From an uncultured Oscillospiraceae bacterium (GTDB lineage Bacteria > Bacillota > Clostridia > Oscillospirales > Ruminococcaceae), in NCBI GenBank assembly GCA_900546885.1, contig UREN01000030.1, positions 1-24,679 on the forward strand: a stretch of 24,679 bases of DNA. The letters run 5' to 3'. The notes under the pieces were generated by a model, which ran no database searches, was not told where the DNA came from, and saw only the letters and a program-made list of their open reading frames with translations. The position numbers and the translations under genes are program-made. Shown here piece by piece: positions 1 through 6,726 of the stretch. Position 1 is the first letter of the stretch. Every line of letters starts with the position of its first letter.

Positions 1-1
1 G

Positions 2-55
2 ATTAAAAAGCGCGTCCTTGCATTTGAGGAGCAATACGGGGAAATACCGGTATAA
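2..55 (+). CDS. C-terminal tail of an upstream gene (partial)
   Basis: An open frame enters from the left edge and encodes 17 residues (ending ...FEEQYGEIPV) before a TAA at 53-55. A rho-independent-type hairpin follows at 79-120, which is what one expects after a gene end. The composition is protein-like, but it is too short to assign to a family. The start and the function lie outside the window. Confidence 0.4.
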   Translation: MKKRVLAFEEQYGEIPV

Positions 56-78
56 AGAACAGCCGCGCAATGCGGCGC

Positions 79-120
79 AAAAAGGCCATGGCAGCCCAAA
101 AGGCGGCCGCGGCCTTTTTT
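79..120 (+). terminator. Putative rho-independent terminator of the upstream gene
   Basis: AAAAAGGCC at 79-87 pairs with GGCCTTTTT at 111-119, and the run of six Ts ends at 120. The 23-base loop can form further G+C pairs inside. The position just after the partial gene fits termination of that gene. Confidence 0.6.
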
Positions 121-250
121 ATGCGCTGGGTATGCACGCGGCAGAAATGCCGAAGAAAGGCGTTGGCCGCCGGCCGCCTGTGCATGTTTTGTGAAAACCG
201 GGGCAAACAAAAAGGTTTTTCCCGCGCAGGTGTTTTCTTCGCGGCGCGCG

Positions 251-261
251 TATGATATGAT
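251..261 (+). promoter_or_regulatory. Possible -10 element(s) for the YitT gene
   Basis: Two overlapping TATGAT hexamers at 251-256 and 256-261 sit about 65-75 bases upstream of the ATG at 326. No convincing -35 box is visible at 16-18 bases upstream, so this is a weak call. A small GGCCC/GGGCC hairpin follows at 285-300 in the leader. Confidence 0.3.
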
Positions 262-325
262 AAAAAAATAATCGGAAACCCAGCGGCCCAAAGAGGGGCC
301 GAAGGCAGATGCAGGAGGAAACGGA

Positions 326-1201
326 ATGCCAGGTGCAAAAAACGGGCCCGGCCACCGCTGGCGGACGCTGGCAGTGGACGTTTTGTATGACATCATGGGC
401 AATGCGCTGTATGCGGTGGCCATCTGCGTGTTTGCAAAACATGCGCCTTTTGCCCCAAGCGGGGTTTCGGGCCTTGCCGTTATCATGAACCATATCTGGA
501 ACGGGCTGCCCATCGGCACGCTTACACTGGCGCTGAATGTGCCCATTGCGCTGGTAAGCTACCGGGTGGTGGGCCGAACGTTTCTTTTAAAAAGCCTGCG
601 AACCATTTTGATTGGCACCCTGTTTGTGGATGTTCTGTTCGCGCACGTTCCCGCCTATACGGGCGACCCTCTGCTGGCGGCCCTGTTCATGGGTGTATTT
701 TTGGGCAGCGGGCTTGCGCTGGTTTATATGAGGGGCTCCTCCACCGGCGGGGCGGATTTTCTGGTGATGGCGGCCAAAAAGAAATTCCCGTTCCTCTCCA
801 TGGGGCAGCTGGCCCTTGCCCTGAACGGCCTCATCATTCTGGGCAGCGGGCTTGCCTACCGCAGTTTGGACGCTGTGCTGTACGGCGCTGTGGCCACCTT
901 CACGTCCTCTACGGTAATGGATAAGCTGCTGTATGGCGCGGGCTCTGGCAAGCTTGCGCTTATCATCACATCGAACGGAAAAGCCACGGCCGAGGCCATC
1001 AACCTGATTGTGCGGCGCGGCGCCACCTTGCTGCCCGCCTATGGCGCATACTCTGGCCAGCAGCGCGAGCTTTTGATGTGCGTGTGTTCCAAATCGGAGA
1101 TTTATAAGGTGAAAAGCGCCGCCCAGCGCGTTGACCCGCAGGCCTTTATGATGATTACAGAGGCCAGCGAAATTTACGGGAACGGCTTTAAAACCTCGTA
1201 G
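326..1201 (+). CDS. YitT family membrane protein (DUF161 + DUF2179)
   Basis: This is a 291-residue integral membrane protein. It has an N-terminal block of about five hydrophobic segments (roughly residues 20-185) with the YitT-type SGVSGLAVI and GSSTGGADF motifs, followed by a soluble C-terminal DUF2179 domain (about 205-285). The length is normal for YitT/YebE-type proteins. The ATG is preceded by GCAGGAGG seven bases upstream, which supports the start. The family is widespread in Firmicutes and its transport substrate is not established, so no function is given. The gene appears to be transcribed alone. Downstream lies a 373-base non-coding region, not an adjoining gene. Confidence 0.9.
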   Translation: MPGAKNGPGHRWRTLAVDVLYDIMGNALYAVAICVFAKHAPFAPSGVSGLAVIMNHIWNGLPIGTLTLALNVPIALVSYRVVGRTFLLKSLRTILIGTLFVDVLFAHVPAYTGDPLLAALFMGVFLGSGLALVYMRGSSTGGADFLVMAAKKKFPFLSMGQLALALNGLIILGSGLAYRSLDAVLYGAVATFTSSTVMDKLLYGAGSGKLALIITSNGKATAEAINLIVRRGATLLPAYGAYSGQQRELLMCVCSKSEIYKVKSAAQRVDPQAFMMITEASEIYGNGFKTS

Positions 1202-1574
1202 CCCGCACACACTGGCCCCTGCATATTGCGAGACAAAATTGCAGCGCTTTTTTTGAAAAAGCAGGAATACCTGTACACAGTGTAATTTTTACCGGTTTGT
1301 GAACTTTCAACATTTCCACAGAGTTTTACACTTTGTATAGCGTGTTTTCCCCGGCTTTCTGTGGAAAACCCTGTGGAAAGTGTTAAAAACCGCTGTTTTA
1401 CAGGCAAAGTTTTCCACGGGGAAAAGTGCGGCCGGGCAAGTGGAATAACTTTCTGTTGAATGGGAAAATCTTCCCCCGCTACTGTTTGTAATGCTGTATA
1501 TAGCTGCAAGCGGGTGAATAATACAACAAAATTACAAAAACGCCTCAGGGCGTACAGGAAAGGAACCGGAGAGA
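1202..1574. other. Long intergenic region with a DnaA-box-like cluster
   Basis: No plausible gene lies in these 373 bases, which are clearly more A+T-rich than their surroundings. Nonamers close to the DnaA box (TTWTNCACA) crowd 1312-1418: ATTTCCACA at 1312, TTTTACACT at 1324, TTTTCCACA on the minus strand at 1360-1368, CTTTCCACA on the minus strand at 1372-1380, and TTTTCCACG at 1410. One matches the relaxed consensus fully and the others have one mismatch. There are also dyads: TACAC-A-GTGTA at 1274-1284, TTTTCC/GGAAAA at 1410-1425, and GGGAA/TTCCC at 1462-1475. An A+T-rich stretch at about 1513-1540 follows. It may be an origin-like or DnaA-regulatory site. This is inferred from motifs only. 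Confidence 0.5.
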
Positions 1575-2234
1575 ATGAAATGGATTGATAAACTGGAACG
1601 TCGGTTTGGCCACATTGCCATCCACGATTTGATGATGATTATTGTCATTGGGCAGGCGGTTGTTTTTCTGGCGGAATTTTTTATGCCGGGCCTCGGCATC
1701 TGGAGCAAGCTTTCGCTTTATATGCCGGCCGTGCTTCAGGGCGAAGTGTGGCGCCTGCTTACGTTCATTTTTGTGCCCTCTTCTTCCACGCCCCTTTCTC
1801 TTGTGCTTACGCTGTACCTGATGTGGCTCATTGGCCATACGCTGGAACAGAGCTGGGGCGATTTCCGCTTTAACGTCTACTATTTTCTTGGCGTGCTGGG
1901 CGCCATTCTGGCGGCGGCCGTCACGGGCTGGGGCACAACTTATTATTTGAACCTCTCGCTGTTTTTCGCCTTTGCCATGCTTTACCCGGAAATGCGCCTG
2001 CTTCTGTTTTTCATCATTCCGGTTAAAGTGAAATGGCTGGCTTTGTTTTCCGGCGTTCTGTGCCTGTTCGGGTTTGTGTTCGGCACATGGGCCGACCGCC
2101 TCAGCGTGCTGTTCTCGCTGCTGAACTTCCTGATTTTCTTTGGCGGCGATTTCTGGCGCATGGCAAAGCAGGAACTGCGCTATGCGAAGAACCGCCGCGC
2201 CTGGCGCAATGCGGGCAGGAACAATTGGCGCTGA
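1575..2234 (+). CDS. Rhomboid-like membrane protein lacking the catalytic dyad
   Basis: This 219-residue protein has about five or six membrane segments and carries several rhomboid-superfamily landmarks. These are a WR-containing loop (GEVWRLLTF, residues 56-64), the segment GHTLEQSWGDFRF (87-99), and a following YYFLGVLGA helix. In active rhomboids, TM4 holds GxSG with the nucleophilic serine and TM6 holds the histidine. Here the equivalent stretches are YYLNLSLFFAFAM (123-135) and SLLNFLIFFGGDF (181-193), with no GxSG and no histidine. It is therefore probably a pseudoprotease that binds or sorts membrane proteins (inference). The GGAGAG just before the ATG supports the start. It lies between the DnaA-box-like region and the darA promoter. 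Confidence 0.75.
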   Translation: MKWIDKLERRFGHIAIHDLMMIIVIGQAVVFLAEFFMPGLGIWSKLSLYMPAVLQGEVWRLLTFIFVPSSSTPLSLVLTLYLMWLIGHTLEQSWGDFRFNVYYFLGVLGAILAAAVTGWGTTYYLNLSLFFAFAMLYPEMRLLLFFIIPVKVKWLALFSGVLCLFGFVFGTWADRLSVLFSLLNFLIFFGGDFWRMAKQELRYAKNRRAWRNAGRNNWR

Positions 2235-2279
2235 GCGCAATTTCGGGCCTAAAAAAGTTTTTTTGCCCCAAAAGCAATT

Positions 2280-2308
2280 TTGCGCAGGCTGCATAAATAT
2301 GTTATACT
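2280..2308 (+). promoter_or_regulatory. Sigma-A type promoter of the darA-holB-ricT operon
   Basis: TTGCGC at 2280-2285 and TATACT at 2303-2308 are separated by 17 bases. Transcription would start near 2315, leaving a leader of about 98 bases before darA. Confidence 0.7.
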
Positions 2309-2318
2309 AAGAACACAG

Positions 2319-2377
2319 GGGGCCGGGAAGGCGCAGCCTGCCCGGCCCCGCACACAAAACGCCGCCGCCCCGGCGGC
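2319..2377 (+). promoter_or_regulatory. Two strong hairpins in the darA leader
   Basis: GGGGCCGGG at 2319-2327 pairs with CCCGGCCCC at 2341-2349, and its loop contains a nested GGC/GCC. A second stem, GCCGCC at 2361-2366 with GGCGGC at 2372-2377, follows. Neither is followed by a T run, so these are not simple terminators. They may stabilise the mRNA or control translation, as the darA ribosome site starts only about 20 bases further on. I do not recognise a known riboswitch. Confidence 0.45.
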
Positions 2378-2412
2378 CGGCAGAAATTTGGTTCCGACAG
2401 GAGGAACACAAA

Positions 2413-2736
2413 ATGAAAATGATCACTGCAATCGTCAACAAGGAAGATTCTTCGGCCGTGTGCCACGCGCTGACGAAAAACGGCTTCTCTGTAACAAAGC
2501 TTCCCACGCAGGGCGGCTTTCTGATGGCGGGGAACATGACGCTGCTGATTGGCACAGACGATGAAAAAGTGGACCAATGCTTAGAGCTGATTGCCTCCTG
2601 TGCCAAACAGCGCACGGAAGTGGTGCCCAGCACAGCCAGCTATGGCATTGGCGTTACAACGGCATATCCGCTGGAAGTGACGGTGGGCGGCGCAACCATT
2701 TTCGTCACCAATGTAGAGCGCTTTGAAAAACTGTAA
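2413..2736 (+). CDS. darA: Cyclic-di-AMP receptor DarA (PII-like, YaaQ/PstA family)
   Basis: This is a 107-residue PII-like protein matching the DarA/PstA (formerly DUF970/YaaQ) family over its full length. It has the N-terminal MKMITAIV strand, the KLPTQGGFLMAGNMTLL block (around residues 29-45) and the C-terminal GGATIFVTNVERFEKL. Family members form trimers that bind the second messenger c-di-AMP. The downstream targets of DarA are not settled. GGAGG lies nine bases upstream of the ATG. The gene leads an operon with holB and ricT, the same neighbourhood as in Bacillus subtilis (yaaQ-yaaR-holB-yaaT), but yaaR is absent. Its end overlaps holB by 14 bases. Confidence 0.95.
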   Translation: MKMITAIVNKEDSSAVCHALTKNGFSVTKLPTQGGFLMAGNMTLLIGTDDEKVDQCLELIASCAKQRTEVVPSTASYGIGVTTAYPLEVTVGGATIFVTNVERFEKL

Positions 2737-3652
2737 CAGCGCTTTGGGCCGCGCACTGAGCGGCCTGCTTGGCAACGACGCCCTGAAAAAAGACCTTTCC
2801 TTGGCCCTGGCGGCCGGGCGGCTGGCGCACAGCGTGCTTCTCTGTGGGGAGCAGGGCATGGGCGCCGGCTTTGCCGCGCGCTGTTTGGCGGCAGACTTTT
2901 TATACCCGCAGGGCGGGGCCGCCGCAGCTGCCGTGCTGGAAGGGCGAAGCCCGGAAGTGCTGACGCTGGCGGGCGAGGGCGCGTCGGGCTTTATTAAAAT
3001 AGACGCAGTGCGCGCGGTGCGCCGCGCCATATACGATACCTCTCTCAGCGCTGCGGGGCGCGTGGTGCTGGTATACGGGGCGGAAAAGCTGAACGCGGCC
3101 AGCGCCAACGCCATGCTGAAGGTAATAGAAGAGCCGCCGGAAAACGTGCTGTTTGTGTTCACAGCTGTCAGTGAAGCGGCTGTGCTGCCCACCATTCGCA
3201 GCCGGTGCAGCGTGTATACTCTGGCTCCATTGGCCGTGCCGGAATGCGCGGCCGCCCTGGAGCGTCTGGGTGCAAAGCCGCAGCAGGCGCGCCGGTTGGC
3301 AGAAATCTTTGACGGGCGGCTGGGCGAGGCGAAAGCCTGCCTTGCCGACGAAAAGCGCTCTGACGCGCTGGCCCGGGCCGAGCGGATTGTGCTGGCCTGT
3401 GAAAAAAAGGATGCCTATGCGGCCCTTTGCCTGCTGGCCCAGGACGAAAAGGACAGGGCCGGCGCAAAGGCGCTGCTGCGCCTTGTGCGCTATGTGTGCG
3501 CCGGCGCACTGGCAAAGCGGGCCGGCGGCACGGTTTCCGCGCCCAGGGCCGCGCGCTGTGCGGCGTGCGCGGGCGAGGCCATGCGCCTGTTAGACGCAAA
3601 CGCCAACCCGAAATTGGTATTGACACAGCTGGGCGCACAGCTTGCCCGCTGA
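2723..3652 (+). CDS. holB: DNA polymerase III subunit delta prime
   Basis: This 309-residue clamp-loader subunit has an AAA+ domain and a more variable C-terminal helical region. Family signatures are LAHSVLLCGEQG (35-46), the ANAMLKVIEEPPE block (128-140) and the SRC motif at 160-162, which acts in trans as an arginine finger on the neighbouring ATPase subunit. The P-loop is degenerate (GEQGMGAG, 42-49, with no GK[ST]), as is common in non-ATPase delta prime subunits. The usual four-cysteine zinc module after the P-loop is missing. The start is a TTG inside darA, without a clear ribosome site, so translation is probably coupled to darA. A second TTG at 2744 is an alternative. Confidence 0.9.
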   Translation: MKNCNSALGRALSGLLGNDALKKDLSLALAAGRLAHSVLLCGEQGMGAGFAARCLAADFLYPQGGAAAAAVLEGRSPEVLTLAGEGASGFIKIDAVRAVRRAIYDTSLSAAGRVVLVYGAEKLNAASANAMLKVIEEPPENVLFVFTAVSEAAVLPTIRSRCSVYTLAPLAVPECAAALERLGAKPQQARRLAEIFDGRLGEAKACLADEKRSDALARAERIVLACEKKDAYAALCLLAQDEKDRAGAKALLRLVRYVCAGALAKRAGGTVSAPRAARCAACAGEAMRLLDANANPKLVLTQLGAQLAR

Positions 3653-3702
3653 AGGAAATAGAAAGGCGAACGGCCGCGCGGCCGTTTTGGAAAGGAACGT
3701 TC

Positions 3703-4578
3703 ATGACAAGTGTGGTTGGTGTCCGCTTTAAAAAGGCGGGCAAAATGTACTATTTCGCGCCAGGGCAGCTTGCCCCGGCGGCAGGGGAGTATGTAATTGT
3801 AGAGACGGCGCGCGGGGAAGAGTGCGGCGAGGTGGTGAAGCCCGTGCACGAGGTGCCGGATTCCAAAATATCAAAGCCCCTGCGCCCGGCGCTGCGCATG
3901 GCCGACGCCATCGATTTGCGGCGGATGGAAAAAAACCGTGCAGACGAAAAGCGCGCGTTTGAGGTGTGTGCAGAGCGCATTGAAAAACACAAGCTGGAAA
4001 TGAAGCTGGTGGATGTGGAATATACGCTGGACCGCAGCAAAATCTTATTCTACTTTACCGCCGACGGCCGGGTGGATTTCCGCGACCTTGTGAAAGATTT
4101 GGCCGGCGTGTTCCACACGCGCATCGAGCTGCGCCAGATTGGCGTGCGCGATGAAAGCAAAATGCTGGGCGGTATCGGCATCTGCGGCCAGCCGTTCTGC
4201 TGCAGCCGCTTTTTGAAAGATTTTCAGCCGGTGTCCATTAAAATGGCAAAAGCACAGGGCCTTTCGCTGAACCCGGCCAAGATATCGGGTTCGTGCGGGC
4301 GGCTGATGTGCTGCCTTGCTTACGAGCAGCCAGCCTATGAGTATTTAAACAGCATCACCCCCGGGGTGGGCAGCATTGTAAACACGCCTGACGGAACGGG
4401 CGTTGTAACAGAGGTGAATGTCATCTCCGGTGTGCTGCGGGTGCGGCCTGACGCGCCCGGCGCGCCTGTGCGCAGCTATGCCAAGGAAGTGTGCGAATAT
4501 ATCCGCGGCGGCAAGCGTGTGCCCAAAAAACCGCAGCCAGAGCCCGAGGCACAGCAGGAGCTGCCGCAGCAGGAATAA
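3703..4578 (+). CDS. ricT: RicT/YaaT-family PSP1-domain protein
   Basis: This 291-residue protein has a PSP1 domain. RicT (YaaT) in B. subtilis works with RicA and RicF in a [4Fe-4S]-containing complex that affects RNase Y processing, competence and sporulation. Two cysteine clusters are visible: C161-x4-CC (166/167) in the GICGQPFCCSRF region and C198-x4-CC (203/204) in GSCGRLMCC. These are likely Fe-S ligands. The tail (about 275-291) is rich in P, Q and E. I chose the ATG at 3703 because the family N-terminus (SVVGVRFKKAGKMYYF) starts there and AAAGGA lies just upstream. The frame is open further upstream, but that part overlaps holB. The gene follows holB as in Bacillus. ricA and ricF are not in this window. 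Confidence 0.92.
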   Translation: MTSVVGVRFKKAGKMYYFAPGQLAPAAGEYVIVETARGEECGEVVKPVHEVPDSKISKPLRPALRMADAIDLRRMEKNRADEKRAFEVCAERIEKHKLEMKLVDVEYTLDRSKILFYFTADGRVDFRDLVKDLAGVFHTRIELRQIGVRDESKMLGGIGICGQPFCCSRFLKDFQPVSIKMAKAQGLSLNPAKISGSCGRLMCCLAYEQPAYEYLNSITPGVGSIVNTPDGTGVVTEVNVISGVLRVRPDAPGAPVRSYAKEVCEYIRGGKRVPKKPQPEPEAQQELPQQE

Positions 4579-4581
4579 CTC

Positions 4582-4609
4582 TTGCAAAATCTTTACTTTA
4601 TGTTACAAT
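4582..4609 (+). promoter_or_regulatory. Promoter of the ferredoxin gene
   Basis: TTGCAA at 4582-4587 and TACAAT at 4604-4609 are 16 bases apart, with TGT just before the -10 box (extended -10 type). It lies directly after the ricT stop codon. It would give a leader of about 140 bases. Confidence 0.6.
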
Positions 4610-4625
4610 AAAAAAACGAAGAGGC

Positions 4626-4665
4626 AAAAGGCCGGGCCCATCTGCGGCCAGGCCGCGGGCCTTTT
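4626..4665 (+). terminator. Hairpin in the ferredoxin leader, possible weak terminator or attenuator
   Basis: AAAAGGCC at 4626-4633 pairs with GGCCTTTT at 4658-4665. The interior contains the palindrome GCGGCC-A-GGCCGC at 4644-4656. The T run is only four long. It could terminate ricT transcription partially or attenuate the transcript that starts at about 4616. Confidence 0.4.
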
Positions 4666-4759
4666 CGCTGAAGATCGGCCCTGCGCATTCGGTCCGCGTT
4701 TTCCGGGGCGTAAAGGGCGCAAATCACTTTTTACAGCGCGGAGAAGGAAGGTTTGTAGT

Positions 4760-4930
4760 ATGGCTTACAAAATCAGCGACGACTGCATCGCCTGCGGCAC
4801 CTGCGCCGGTGTTTGCCCGGTGGGTGCCATTTCGGAAGGCGACGGCAAGTATGTGATCGATGCGGACGCGTGCCTGGATTGCGGCACCTGCGCCGGCGAG
4901 TGCCCCGTAAGCGCAATCAGCGAAGGCTGA
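4760..4930 (+). CDS. 2[4Fe-4S] ferredoxin, clostridial type
   Basis: This is a 56-residue ferredoxin, the usual size for the clostridial class. It has two CxxCxxCxxxCP motifs: C9, C12, C15, C19 and C38, C41, C44, C48. Each set provides three ligands to one cluster and one to the other, as in this family. It carries low-potential electrons in the cytoplasm. Its partner enzyme cannot be read from the context. AGAAGGAAGG lies upstream of the ATG. The gene has its own promoter and a strong terminator, so it is probably a separate monocistronic unit set between ricT and rsmI, where B. subtilis has yabA-yabB-yazA. Confidence 0.95.
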   Translation: MAYKISDDCIACGTCAGVCPVGAISEGDGKYVIDADACLDCGTCAGECPVSAISEG

Positions 4931-4955
4931 CCCTGCACACAAAGAAAGAAAACGG

Positions 4956-4988
4956 GCGGGTGCGCTTTTGCGCACCCGCTTCGTTTTT
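4956..4988 (+). terminator. Rho-independent terminator after the ferredoxin
   Basis: GCGGGTGCGC at 4956-4965, a TTTT loop, and GCGCACCCGC at 4970-4979 form a perfect 10-bp stem. It is followed by TTCGTTTTT. Confidence 0.9.
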
Positions 4989-5318
4989 CCCGCAAAGCAC
5001 AATTCATGCGGGCGGCTGGGCTCCGGCCCGCGTGGCGAAGCTTACCCTGTGGGCATTTGGAAGGCTCCGCCGGGCCCGGCTGCTGAAAACAGCGCGAAAT
5101 GAGTTGAAATGCTTGTGTTTTGCAGATATGGAGGATATGATAGATGATATCTTCTTGCCAAAGGCGGGCGCCCTGAGGCCGTGTTTTGGGGGCAAAGTTC
5201 TGCGCCAAAGCGTTTTTCGCATGGCAGCGCCATGGGTTCCCGCTGCCAGGGCTGCCCGCTTGCGGCGGCCGGGGAAAGGCATGGCAAAAGATAGAGGGCA
5301 ACAGGAGGCGCGTTTTTT
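4989..5318. other. Non-coding stretch with the rsmI promoter and leader
   Basis: Between the ferredoxin terminator and rsmI I see no credible gene. An open frame from an ATG at 5128 lacks a ribosome site and runs into rsmI in another frame. The stretch holds a promoter at 5113-5141 and a leader of about 170 bases. In the leader, TGGCAGCG at 5222-5229 pairs with CGCTGCCA at 5241-5248 (8 bp, 11-base loop). No known riboswitch core is recognised. Confidence 0.5.
5113..5141 (+). promoter_or_regulatory. Promoter of rsmI and the phosphoesterase gene
   Basis: TTGTGT at 5113-5118 and TATGAT at 5136-5141 are separated by 17 bases. This is the best match to a sigma-A promoter between the ferredoxin terminator and rsmI. 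Confidence 0.55.
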
Positions 5319-6188
5319 ATGGCGGGAATTTTATATCTGGTGGCAACGCCCATCGGCAATTTGGATGATATGACGCCCCGAGCGGCGGCGACGTTTGCCA
5401 GCGCAGATTTCATTGCGGCAGAGGACACCCGCGTGACACTGAAGCTGCTGAACCACCTGGGGCTGAAAAAGCCGATGGTAAGTTATTACGAGCACAACCT
5501 CAAAGAGCGGGGCGAAAGGATTCTGGCGCGCATAGAGGCCGGTGAAACCTGTGCCCTGTGCTCGGACGCCGGCATGCCCGCCATTTCCGACCCCGGCGAA
5601 ATAATTGTGCGGGACGCGCACGCCCGCGGCATCCGCGTGGTGCCGGTGCCGGGCGCAAGCGCGGCAGACACGGCGCTTATCGCCTCGGGGCAGTGCACAG
5701 GGCGCTTTGTGTTCGAGGGATTTTTGCCCACCAACCGGCGCCAGAAAAAAGAGCGGCTGGCCGCCCTGCAGGCAGAGCAGCGCACCGTTATTTTTTACGA
5801 GGCGCCGCACAAACTGCCCACCACCCTGGCAGACCTGGAAGAGGCCTTTGGCCCCGACAGGCCCCTGACCGTGTGCCGCGAGCTGACAAAACTGCATGAA
5901 GAGATTCGCAAAACCACCATTGGGGCGGCAAACATCTACTATAAACAGAACGCGCCGCGCGGTGAATTTGTGCTGGTGATGGCAGGCGCCCAGCCGGCCC
6001 CGCAGCAGGCGGCGCCCACGCTGGCCCAGGCGGCCACACAGGCCCGGGCGCTTGTTCAGGCGCAGGGCATGCCGCTTTCCGCCGCGGCAAAGCAGGCTGC
6101 GGCGGGCACGCCGTTTTCCAAAAGCGAAATTTACAAGGCCTGCCTGGGAGATACCGCGCAGGCGGCGCAGAAAGAAGGGGCAGAATGA
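5319..6188 (+). CDS. rsmI: 16S rRNA (cytidine(1402)-2'-O)-methyltransferase RsmI
   Basis: This 289-residue SAM-dependent methyltransferase of the tetrapyrrole-methylase fold modifies the ribose of C1402 in 16S rRNA. Family signatures are at the N-terminus (LYLVATPIGNLDD, 5-17), then AAEDTR (34-39), CSDAGMPAISDPG (80-92) and the VPVPGAS substrate-site loop. FEGFLP and the FYEAPHKL segment follow. The length is typical. AGGAGG lies about 11 bases before the ATG, which fixes the start. The C-terminal quarter is rich in A and Q, as is often seen in G+C-rich genomes. It overlaps the next gene by four bases (ATGA), so the two are translationally coupled. Confidence 0.96.
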   Translation: MAGILYLVATPIGNLDDMTPRAAATFASADFIAAEDTRVTLKLLNHLGLKKPMVSYYEHNLKERGERILARIEAGETCALCSDAGMPAISDPGEIIVRDAHARGIRVVPVPGASAADTALIASGQCTGRFVFEGFLPTNRRQKKERLAALQAEQRTVIFYEAPHKLPTTLADLEEAFGPDRPLTVCRELTKLHEEIRKTTIGAANIYYKQNAPRGEFVLVMAGAQPAPQQAAPTLAQAATQARALVQAQGMPLSAAAKQAAAGTPFSKSEIYKACLGDTAQAAQKEGAE

Positions 6189-6649
6189 AGCTGCTGGTAG
6201 TATCGGATGTCCACGGCGACTACGACGCGCTGGAACAGGCATACCGCGCAGAAAAAAATGTGGGTGCGGTGATTTTTCTGGGGGACGGAATTCGAGAGGC
6301 AGAGCGCTTTGAAGCGGCGCACGGCGCCCTGCGCGTTTATATGGTGCGCGGCAATTGCGATTTTGGTTCTAACGCGCCCATCCAGGGCCTTTGCGCGTTT
6401 GAGGCTGTGCTGTTTTTGTATACGCACGGCCATGCCTACGGGGTGAAGGGCTCTTATCTGGCTTTGGCAGAGGCCGCACAGGCTGCCCGTGCAGATGTGG
6501 CGCTGTTTGGGCACACGCATGTGCCCTTTTGTGAAGAAATGGACGGGCTGACGCTGTTCAACCCGGGCGCCCTGATAGAGGGGCAGTATGGTGTGATTTG
6601 CGCGGAAGAGGGAAAAGCACGCTTGGAACACCGGCACCTGATGCGGTAA
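6185..6649 (+). CDS. YfcE/MJ0936-type metallophosphoesterase
   Basis: This 154-residue calcineurin-like phosphoesterase has all the metal-binding motifs of the YfcE/MJ0936 family in order: SDVHG (D8, H10), FLGDG, RGNCD, YTHGH and FGHTH. The family needs two divalent metal ions and cleaves phosphodiesters in vitro, but the natural substrate is generally unknown. The ATG overlaps the rsmI stop codon. A strong terminator follows, so rsmI and this gene form a two-gene unit. Confidence 0.93.
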   Translation: MKLLVVSDVHGDYDALEQAYRAEKNVGAVIFLGDGIREAERFEAAHGALRVYMVRGNCDFGSNAPIQGLCAFEAVLFLYTHGHAYGVKGSYLALAEAAQAARADVALFGHTHVPFCEEMDGLTLFNPGALIEGQYGVICAEEGKARLEHRHLMR

Positions 6650-6660
6650 AACACAAAAGG

Positions 6661-6699
6661 AAAAACCCCCGGCATGCGGAACCGGGGGTTTTCTCTTTT
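6661..6699 (+). terminator. Rho-independent terminator of the rsmI operon
   Basis: AAAACCCCCGG at 6662-6672 pairs perfectly with CCGGGGGTTTT at 6682-6692 around a 9-base loop. A T-rich tail follows to 6699. Confidence 0.92.
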
Positions 6700-6726
6700 A
6701 AGGGGTATCTCTCTTGGTGTGAGGAG

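Noticed and set aside
4617..4759. Possible known riboswitch in the ferredoxin leader
   Set aside because: I could not match the stems to any riboswitch core. Only a terminator-like hairpin is supportable.
5128..5373. Open frame starting at an ATG in the rsmI leader
   Set aside because: There is no ribosome site, the product is arginine- and proline-rich without a motif, and it overlaps the start of rsmI in another frame.
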